Source of the DNA: Bacillus sp. (in: firmicutes)
Lineage (GTDB): Bacteria > Bacillota > Bacilli > Bacillales > Cytobacillaceae
NCBI GenBank assembly: GCA_003457145.1
Contig: DMSR01000537.1
Span: forward strand, 675 to 6,047
Length of the DNA: 5,373 nucleotides
Direction: 5' to 3'
Shown here: positions 1-5,373 of the stretch, one piece after another
Numbering within the stretch: the first letter of the stretch is position 1
Layout: each line of letters starts with the position of its first letter
Position numbers and translations under genes: made by a program
The notes under the pieces: model-generated
What the model was told of the DNA's origin: nothing
What the model saw: the letters and a program-made list of their open reading frames with translations, nothing else
Database searches by the model: none

Positions 1-1931
<1,931 letters not shown>

Positions 1932-2180
1932 TTAAAACTCCTGAACGGATAATTTTAGGGAGCGTTTTTTTAATGTTCCGGATGCGAGAGGGGAATAGTA
2001 TATGTGGCTGCCAGTAACCACAATCGACGTGACTGCCCCTTTGGTCAGATGGACAATCGGCTGACTCTGGCGGGTAATGAATTCCTCCATAAAAGGGGAA
2101 GAGTTTGCGCTTTCGATATCTAAAATGGAAATAATATCCTTTGTCCTTACCAGGACTTCTTCACCAACATGTAAATACAT
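1932..2180 (-). CDS. remB: RemB (YaaB), DUF370 extracellular-matrix regulator
   Basis: This 82-residue protein belongs to the small DUF370 family. RemB is linked in B. subtilis to activation of biofilm matrix genes; its relative RemA is a DNA-binding protein, while RemB's biochemistry is less clear. The protein starts MYLHVGEE and carries the family segments LVRTKDIISILDI, MEEFI and SIVVTGSHIYYSPLASGTLKKR. Its length agrees with the ~81 residues of B. subtilis YaaB. The ATG at 2180 is chosen because GAGGTGG (2186-2192) lies 5 nt upstream; a longer reading from a GTG at 2189 would start inside that ribosome binding site and add only Met-Ala-Leu. It starts 10 nt after the recF stop, so the two are surely co-transcribed. 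A role in this organism is inferred from the family only. Confidence 0.93.
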   Translation of the reverse strand: MYLHVGEEVLVRTKDIISILDIESANSSPFMEEFITRQSQPIVHLTKGAVTSIVVTGSHIYYSPLASGTLKKRSLKLSVQEF

Positions 2181-2185
2181 TAAGG

Positions 2186-2192
2186 CCACCTC
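2186..2192 (-). promoter_or_regulatory. remB ribosome binding site overlapping the recF stop codon
   Basis: GAGGTGG on the minus strand lies 5 nt before the remB ATG. It shares bases with the recF stop TGA (2191-2193), so recF termination and remB initiation are physically linked and translational coupling is likely. Confidence 0.75.
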
Positions 2193-3309
2193 ATTGAATT
2201 CTCGACATTTCGCCTGACTCCACTTTGTATGCTGCCGCTTCTTTCAGCGTCTGATGGTCAATTCCATCCACACTTGTTGTCGTTACGAATGTTTGAACTT
2301 TTCCCTGGATGGTATTTAATAAATGGGATTGGCGATAATCATCTAACTCAGATAACACATCATCAAGCAGCAGGATTGGATATTCGCCAATCTCGGAATT
2401 AATCAGCTCTATTTCTGCCAACTTCAACGAGAGGGCGGTTGTTCTCTGCTGGCCTTGCGAACCGAATGTCTGAACATCCCTGCCATTTACAAAAAATTGC
2501 AGATCATCCCGGTGCGGACCGAACATAGTTATCCCACGGTCAATCTCTCTTTGCTTAATTTTAACAAATTTTTCTTCATAGACTTCTATCATTTTCGACA
2601 AATCATCATCTTCTGATACATCTGCAGAAGGTTTATAGACAATCTTCAATCTTTCAAGCCCTCTTGATATCCCTTGATGGATCGGCATAGCCCATTGTTC
2701 TAGCAGATTCAGGAATTGGAATCGCTTAACAACAATTTTCGCAGCCGCCTGGATAAATTGCTCAGTCAATATTTCTAGCATTGTTAAATCGGTGCTTTTT
2801 TTCATTTGCATTTGTTTGAGATAATGATTCCTCTGTTGAAGTATTTTGTTGTACTGGCTGATATCGTGCAAATAAATCGCCGATACCTGGCCAATTTCCA
2901 TATCAATAAAACGCCGCCTTACTTGAGGGCTCCCTTTTACAAGATGGAGATCTTCAGGCGCGAACATAACAACATTCATATTGCCAACGTATTGGCTAAG
3001 CTTACGCTGCTCCAAGTGATTGCATTTAGCTCGCTTGCCCTTTTTGGAAATGACAAGCTGCATTGGCAGCGATCCATTGTTCTTTTTAATCCGTCCCTCT
3101 ATTTTAGCATATTCCTCGTCCCAGCGAATCAAATCTTTATCATTTGACGTCCTGTGTGACTTTGCCATAGCGAGCACATAGATCGATTCCATGACATTCG
3201 TCTTTCCCTGGGCGTTTTCCCCAAGAATCACATTCACTTTATTTTCAAATGCAACCTCTAGTCCCTGGTAGTTGCGGTAGTTCCTTAATAGTAATTCATC
3301 TATATACAT
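2191..3309 (-). CDS. recF: DNA replication and repair protein RecF
   Basis: RecF is an SMC/ABC-type ATPase that binds single-strand/double-strand junctions at gaps and helps RecO and RecR load RecA. The 372-residue protein is full length (about 370 in B. subtilis). The Walker A motif GENAQGKTN is at residues 30-38, the ABC signature [17 protein letters not shown] begins at residue 283, and the Walker B plus D-loop segment [14 protein letters not shown] is at 310-323 with the Asp316-Asp317 pair. The middle (about 100-280) is the helical lobe II region, starting around [20 protein letters not shown]. The start is the ATG at 3309 with GAGGAT at 3319-3324, 9 nt upstream. It lies 19 bp after yaaA and 10 nt before remB, within one operon. 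No damage or unusual composition is visible. Confidence 0.98.
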   Translation of the reverse strand: MYIDELLLRNYRNYQGLEVAFENKVNVILGENAQGKTNVMESIYVLAMAKSHRTSNDKDLIRWDEEYAKIEGRIKKNNGSLPMQLVISKKGKRAKCNHLEQRKLSQYVGNMNVVMFAPEDLHLVKGSPQVRRRFIDMEIGQVSAIYLHDISQYNKILQQRNHYLKQMQMKKSTDLTMLEILTEQFIQAAAKIVVKRFQFLNLLEQWAMPIHQGISRGLERLKIVYKPSADVSEDDDLSKMIEVYEEKFVKIKQREIDRGITMFGPHRDDLQFFVNGRDVQTFGSQGQQRTTALSLKLAEIELINSEIGEYPILLLDDVLSELDDYRQSHLLNTIQGKVQTFVTTTSVDGIDHQTLKEAAAYKVESGEMSRIQ

Positions 3310-3318
3310 GAACAGCTC

Positions 3319-3324
3319 ATCCTC
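3319..3324 (-). promoter_or_regulatory. recF ribosome binding site
   Basis: GAGGAT on the minus strand sits in the 19-bp gap between the yaaA stop and the recF ATG, 9 nt upstream of the start, and supports the start at 3309. Confidence 0.7.
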
Positions 3325-3328
3325 TGGA

Positions 3329-3544
3329 TTATTGCGTTATGATAAACTCGCCAAATCCAGGAATCCTCACCTGGTCTCCTGAACGAAGCTTTTTTCCTCT
3401 TCGCTGATCTTGTTCACCATTGATAAAAACATCATGTTCACTTAAAAACCACTTCGCCATTCCGCCTGATTGAATCACATCGGCTAATTTTAAGAATTGG
3501 CCAAGCGTAATAAATTCAGTATCAATCTTTATTTCCATGTTCAC
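3329..3544 (-). CDS. yaaA: S4-domain protein YaaA / RlbA
   Basis: This small protein consists almost wholly of an S4 RNA-binding domain. The core reads [21 protein letters not shown], then [17 protein letters not shown] and [10 protein letters not shown], and it ends GFGEFIITQ. In B. subtilis the orthologue is called YaaA or RlbA and is thought to act in ribosome maturation; the binding target here is inferred. Three in-frame starts exist: TTG at 3565 (no ribosome binding site, 78 aa), GTG at 3544 (71 aa) and ATG at 3538 (69 aa). I prefer the GTG: AGGGTGAG at 3548-3555 is spaced better for it, about 7 nt from the aligned core against 13 for the ATG, and the result matches the 71 residues of B. 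subtilis YaaA as I recall it. It is the first gene of the yaaA-recF-remB group. Confidence 0.93.
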   Translation of the reverse strand: MNMEIKIDTEFITLGQFLKLADVIQSGGMAKWFLSEHDVFINGEQDQRRGKKLRSGDQVRIPGFGEFIITQ

Positions 3545-3547
3545 GGT

Positions 3548-3555
3548 CTCACCCT
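3548..3555 (-). promoter_or_regulatory. yaaA ribosome binding site
   Basis: AGGGTGAG on the minus strand is the only good Shine-Dalgarno match ahead of yaaA. Its position argues against the TTG start at 3565, which lies upstream of it, and favours GTG 3544 over ATG 3538. Confidence 0.6.
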
Positions 3556-3581
3556 TTTCTTCCAAAAGGACTTAATACTTT

Positions 3582-3610
3582 ATTTTACTAAATATTTTCC
3601 ATAGAAACAA
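3582..3610 (-). promoter_or_regulatory. Probable sigma-A promoter for yaaA-recF-remB
   Basis: On the minus strand TTGTTT (-35, 3605-3610) and TAAAAT (-10, 3582-3587) are separated by exactly 17 bp. The -10 matches the consensus at 5 of 6 positions, the -35 at only 3 of 6. Transcription would start near 3575, about 30 nt ahead of the GTG start. It lies downstream of the dnaN terminator, where a new promoter would be expected. The surroundings are AT-rich, so chance matches are common. Confidence 0.5.
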
Positions 3611-3616
3611 ATTTTC

Positions 3617-3637
3617 TTATTTTTCTCTGGAAAATAA
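3617..3637. repeat. AT-rich inverted repeat just upstream of the yaaA promoter
   Basis: TTATTTTTC (3617-3625) and GGAAAATAA (3629-3637) form arms around a 3-base loop, with eight complementary pairs and one mismatch in DNA terms. The element ends a few bases before the putative -35. A 10-base direct repeat AAACAAATTT also occurs at 3605-3614 and 3636-3645. Either could be an operator or merely reflect the AT-rich composition. Confidence 0.35.
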
Positions 3638-3674
3638 ACAAATTTCGCAAGCGGCAACCTTATAAAGGCATAAA

Positions 3675-3750
3675 CTATTCGTGTTTTTTCTTCCCACAAA
3701 TAGCCTTATAAAAAAAGCCACCAGTGAAAAACTGGCGGACTATTTGTGGG
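3675..3750. repeat. Three-part repeat framing the dnaN terminator
   Basis: CCCACAAATAG at 3693-3703 is the perfect 11-bp inverse of CTATTTGTGGG at 3740-3750, and the two flank the terminator hairpin. A third copy, CTATTCGTG at 3675-3683, repeats the 3740-3748 arm with one change. In the minus-strand transcript the middle copy (3695-3703) can pair with the upstream arm (11 bp, enclosing the terminator) or the downstream arm (9 bp with one U-G pair, 11-nt loop), but not both. No target-site duplication flanks the element, so it does not look like an inserted mobile element. Confidence 0.6.
3710..3738 (-). terminator. Rho-independent terminator downstream of dnaN
   Basis: In the minus-strand RNA CCGCCAGU (3738-3731) pairs with ACUGGUGG (3725-3718), an 8-bp stem with one G-U pair and a 5-nt UUUUC loop. 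It is followed by C and a run of seven U (3716-3710). It begins about 75 nt after the dnaN stop and has no T run on the plus strand, so it serves only leftward transcription. It separates the dnaA-dnaN unit from yaaA-recF-remB-gyrB. Confidence 0.88.
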
Positions 3751-3813
3751 GATATGCGCCTGGAGATAGGGATCAACAGGCCGATTTACAGAATTTAAAC
3801 TCTTGCAGTCGAA

Positions 3814-4950
3814 TTAATAAGTCCTGACAGGCAGGATCAGCTGCAGAATTGAATCATCATGAAGTGGACGGATGACGAACGGCCTCATTGCTCCCGTAAA
3901 GCTGACCTGGATTTCTGTTCCCTCCAGAGCTTTCAGAGCGTCCATCATATATTTCGCGCTGAATGATATTTTCAGATCCTCCCCATCGATTGACTGGCTT
4001 TGAATTTCCTCGACAACCGTTCCAATCTCCGGAGTATTGGAAGAAATTTCGATTGCTCCACCTTCAATTGTTGAAAACTTTACGACATTGTTTCTTCCCT
4101 CTCTTGCAAGCAGCGAAGCACGGTCAATCGCATGGAGGAATTCCTTTGTGTTTACTACAACATCTGTTTTGCTCTCATTCGGGATCAATCTTGCAGTATC
4201 CGGATAGTTCCCTTCAAGAAGTCTTGAGAAGAATAATAAATGTTTCGCTTTGAACAATACCTGGTTTTCTGTAATGACGATATCGACTGTCTCGGAACCG
4301 TCATCAAGAATTTTACTCAATTCAGTAAGGCTCTTTCCAGGAATGACAACATTGTAGTTACCTGTATTTTCAGCTTCCAGCATAGCCTTTCTTAGGGCAA
4401 GCCTGTGGCTGTCTGTTGCAATACAGATTAATTCATTGTTTTCCACCTTCCAGTTTACACCTGTCAAGATGGGGCGTGTTTCTGAGGTGGACACTGAAAA
4501 GACAGTCTGCCGGATTAAGCCTTTTAACAAATCAGTTGGAATACGGAAAATATTTTCTTCTGATATTTGCGGAAGATGTGGATATTCTTCAGCATCCAGG
4601 CCATTTAGATTAAATTCAGATCTACCGGAACGAATAACAGTCTGCAGGTTGTTGTGAACTTCGATTTCCACTGAGTCTGTAGGAAGTTTTTTGACAATTT
4701 CACTGAAAAAACGCGCCTGCAATACAATTGATCCTGGCTGTTTGATCTCGACAATTTCATCCCCGTCTTCTTCTTTAGGGATGAAAGATTCAATGGAAAT
4801 ATCAGAATCGCTGCCAGTAAGAGTTACTCCCTCTTCGTTAGCCACAATCTTGATTCCAGTCAAAATTGGAATTGTTGTCCTGCTTGTTACTGCTTTCATT
4901 ACATCCTGGACGCTTTGAAGCAAAGAGTCGCGTTGGATTATAAATCTCAT
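3814..4950 (-). CDS. dnaN: DNA polymerase III beta subunit (sliding clamp)
   Basis: DnaN forms the ring-shaped homodimer that tethers the replicative polymerase to DNA and serves as a docking platform for replication and mismatch-repair proteins. The 378-residue product has the same length as B. subtilis DnaN and the three repeated clamp folds of roughly 120-130 residues each. Recognisable segments include SRTTIPILTGIKI, GSDSDISIESFIP, QARFFSEIVKKLP, FNLNGLDAEEYPHLP, TVFSVSTSETRPILTGVNW, ATDSHRLALRK, IPGKSLTELSKIL, LLEGNYPDT, RASLLAREGRNNVVK and the C-terminal SFTGAMRPFVIRP and ILPVRTY. The latter belongs to the pocket that binds clamp-binding peptides in the family. The start is the ATG at 4950 with GGAGGAT (4957-4963) upstream. 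It follows the origin region and dnaA, and a terminator follows it. The frame is intact. Confidence 0.99.
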   Translation of the reverse strand: MRFIIQRDSLLQSVQDVMKAVTSRTTIPILTGIKIVANEEGVTLTGSDSDISIESFIPKEEDGDEIVEIKQPGSIVLQARFFSEIVKKLPTDSVEIEVHNNLQTVIRSGRSEFNLNGLDAEEYPHLPQISEENIFRIPTDLLKGLIRQTVFSVSTSETRPILTGVNWKVENNELICIATDSHRLALRKAMLEAENTGNYNVVIPGKSLTELSKILDDGSETVDIVITENQVLFKAKHLLFFSRLLEGNYPDTARLIPNESKTDVVVNTKEFLHAIDRASLLAREGRNNVVKFSTIEGGAIEISSNTPEIGTVVEEIQSQSIDGEDLKISFSAKYMMDALKALEGTEIQVSFTGAMRPFVIRPLHDDSILQLILPVRTY

Positions 4951-4956
4951 TTTTTA

Positions 4957-4963
4957 ATCCTCC
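4957..4963 (-). promoter_or_regulatory. dnaN ribosome binding site
   Basis: GGAGGAT on the minus strand, with the GGAGG core 8 nt ahead of the ATG at 4950, is a near-ideal Shine-Dalgarno sequence and fixes the dnaN start. Confidence 0.85.
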
Positions 4964-5014
4964 GTTTAGGTATAAATTTCTTCTTAAAATCATATACTAA
5001 TATGTTTTAAAAGA

Positions 5015-5053
5015 TAGTAGAAGTACTAGTAGGGCCTGTGGATTTGTGGATAA
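5015..5053. promoter_or_regulatory. Basal unwinding element: DnaA-trios, GC-rich linker, paired DnaA boxes
   Basis: Reading the plus strand, six triplets TAG-TAG-AAG-TAC-TAG-TAG (5015-5032) are followed by GGCC (5033-5036) and two adjoining DnaA boxes on the opposite strand (5037-5045 and 5045-5053). This is the layout described for the B. subtilis basal origin unwinding system, in which DnaA loaded on the paired boxes extends along single-stranded trios to open the duplex. Compared with the B. subtilis element as I recall it, only the middle TAC triplet differs; its central A is kept. Opening would run leftwards into the AT-rich stretch toward dnaN. Confidence 0.85.
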
Positions 5054-5079
5054 GTAGCTTTTGTCAAAGGAAACACAGC

Positions 5080-5097
5080 CTATCCACATGTGGACAG
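5080..5097. promoter_or_regulatory. Head-to-head pair of DnaA boxes
   Basis: Two abutting boxes in opposite orientation, CTATCCACA (plus) and CTGTCCACA (minus), create an 18-bp near-palindrome whose central 12 bases, TCCACATGTGGA (5083-5094), are perfectly symmetric. They match the TTATCCACA consensus at 8 and 7 of 9 positions. Confidence 0.65.
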
Positions 5098-5119
5098 ACT
5101 GTGCGTAACTGATGATGAG

Positions 5120-5128
5120 TTATTCACA
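5120..5128 (+). promoter_or_regulatory. DnaA box TTATTCACA
   Basis: This box fits TTATNCACA fully and lies just 6 bases beyond the dnaA stop codon, at the outer edge of the origin cluster. Confidence 0.7.
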
Positions 5129-5134
5129 CTTTCC

Positions 5135-5350
5135 CTAAACTCTTAATTGCTCATTTATCTCTTTAAGCTGTTTTTGCATGTGGGAATCAATCGCGACCAT
5201 TTTTGAGATTTTTTCATGTGCATGGATGACGGTAGTGTGATCTCGGCCGCCAAACTCTTCGCCGATTTTAGGAAGGGAGAAATCGGTTAATTCCCTTGAT
5301 AAGTACATGGCAATCTGCCTTGGGAAAGCCACGGATTTGGTACGCTTCTT
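5135..5350 (-). CDS. dnaA: DnaA replication initiator, C-terminal fragment (71 codons)
   Basis: This is the end of DnaA, the AAA+ initiator that binds DnaA boxes and melts oriC. Only domain IV, the DNA-binding domain, is present. It runs from [19 protein letters not shown] through the helix-turn-helix and DnaA signature [21 protein letters not shown] to EINEQLRV and a TAG stop. All the usual box-contacting residues in GGRDHTTV are kept. The homology stops abruptly at about 5350: upstream in the same frame come Asn-Leu and then stop codons TAA (5357-5359) and TAG (5363-5365), where the family would continue for some 370 more residues. The frame is therefore broken by a foreign tRNA-like sequence at the window edge and not merely cut by the edge. 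The GTG at 5332 is an internal valine codon, not a real start. Since dnaA is essential, an assembly chimera is likelier than a true truncation. Confidence 0.93.
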   Translation of the reverse strand, partial: KKRTKSVAFPRQIAMYLSRELTDFSLPKIGEEFGGRDHTTVIHAHEKISKMVAIDSHMQKQLKEINEQLRV

Positions 5351-5373
5351 GAGGTTTTACCACTAAACTACAC
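5350..5373 (-). tRNA. Partial tRNA, D-arm and flanks, probably tRNA-Gly
   Basis: The first 24 minus-strand bases match, as I recall it, positions of about 5 to 28 of the Bacillus tRNA-Gly(UCC) gene. They include T8-A9, a D-stem GTTT/AAAC around the loop AGTGGTA with the invariant A14, GG and A21, and the first bases of the anticodon stem. The match breaks after CCTCA, where the tRNA would continue with GCC, and dnaA sequence follows immediately. No anticodon, T-arm or 3' end is present, so this is a fragment and not a functional gene. The amino-acid assignment rests on recollection and not on a visible anticodon. Confidence 0.7.

Larger units (their letters stand above)
4951..5134. other. oriC, dnaA-dnaN intergenic part
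   Basis: This 184-bp gap between dnaA and dnaN is where the Bacillus origin is opened. It has an AT-rich left half (about 4964-5014, next to dnaN), then a DnaA-trio element, then a cluster of DnaA boxes. One box on the minus strand matches TTATCCACA perfectly (5045-5053). Others are TTATTCACA (plus, 5120-5128), CTATCCACA (plus, 5080-5088), AAATCCACA (minus, 5037-5045), CTGTCCACA (minus, 5089-5097) and the weaker TTACGCACA (minus, 5100-5108). In B. subtilis a second cluster lies upstream of dnaA, which would be outside this window. The same stretch carries the dnaN leader; I saw no convincing dnaN promoter in it. Confidence 0.93.

Noticed and set aside
2593..2600. TTCGACA, a perfect 7-mer Spo0A-box-like sequence
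   Set aside because: It lies inside the recF coding sequence, and a given 7-mer is expected somewhere in a 5-kb window about as often as not; there is no clustering.
3693..3750. Small MITE-like element, because of its terminal inverted repeats
   Set aside because: No target-site duplication flanks the arms, the interior is simply the dnaN terminator, and no second copy is visible in the window.
3767..3785. Sequence resembling an I-SceI homing endonuclease site (TAGGGATCAACAGG)
   Set aside because: It shares the beginning of the 18-bp site but carries a mismatch within it and diverges after CAGG, and no homing endonuclease or intron is nearby; a chance resemblance.
4577..4585. DnaA-box-like TGTGGATAT inside dnaN
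   Set aside because: An isolated 8-of-9 match within a conserved coding region, without neighbouring boxes.
4985..5005. Promoter for dnaN based on a TATGAT -10-like hexamer
   Set aside because: No acceptable -35 hexamer is found 16-18 bp upstream, and the stretch is the AT-rich unwinding region where such hexamers arise by chance.

Overview
The window is the chromosomal replication-origin neighbourhood of a Bacillus-like Firmicute (Bacillaceae). All genes lie on the minus strand. Read in transcription order from the right-hand edge they are the 3' end of dnaA, the origin region, dnaN, yaaA (rlbA), recF, remB (yaaB) and the first 583 codons of gyrB. The gene order, the protein sequences (very close to my recollection of the Bacillus subtilis proteins), the TTATCCACA-type DnaA boxes and the strong GGAGG-like ribosome binding sites all point to that group. 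The genus cannot be fixed from the sequence alone.

Region by region: 5350-5373 looks like the D-arm part of a tRNA-Gly gene joined directly to dnaA. 5135-5350 is the DNA-binding C terminus of DnaA. 4951-5134 is the dnaA-dnaN intergenic part of oriC, with a cluster of DnaA boxes, a DnaA-trio element and an AT-rich unwinding stretch next to dnaN. 3814-4950 is an intact dnaN. 3545-3813 is intergenic; it holds a rho-independent terminator framed by an 11-bp inverted repeat, then a probable promoter for the next operon. 3329-3544 is yaaA, 2191-3309 recF and 1932-2180 remB, closely spaced with translation signals close to or overlapping the preceding gene's end. 1750-1931 is a gyrB leader region without a clear promoter. 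1-1749 is gyrB, which runs off the left edge.

Functionally this is a replication and DNA-topology locus. DnaA binds the boxes and opens the origin, DnaN is the sliding clamp, RecF acts in gap repair at stalled forks, and GyrB supplies the ATPase half of gyrase. YaaA/RlbA (S4 RNA-binding fold) and RemB (DUF370, matrix regulation) are customary passengers of this operon.

I found no previously undescribed system; the gene content is canonical. The points worth a second look are the abrupt tRNA/dnaA junction at the right edge, which is probably an assembly chimera, the well-preserved origin unwinding element with one variant trio, and the three-part repeat around the dnaN terminator, which allows alternative RNA pairings. 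No gene was found on the plus strand.
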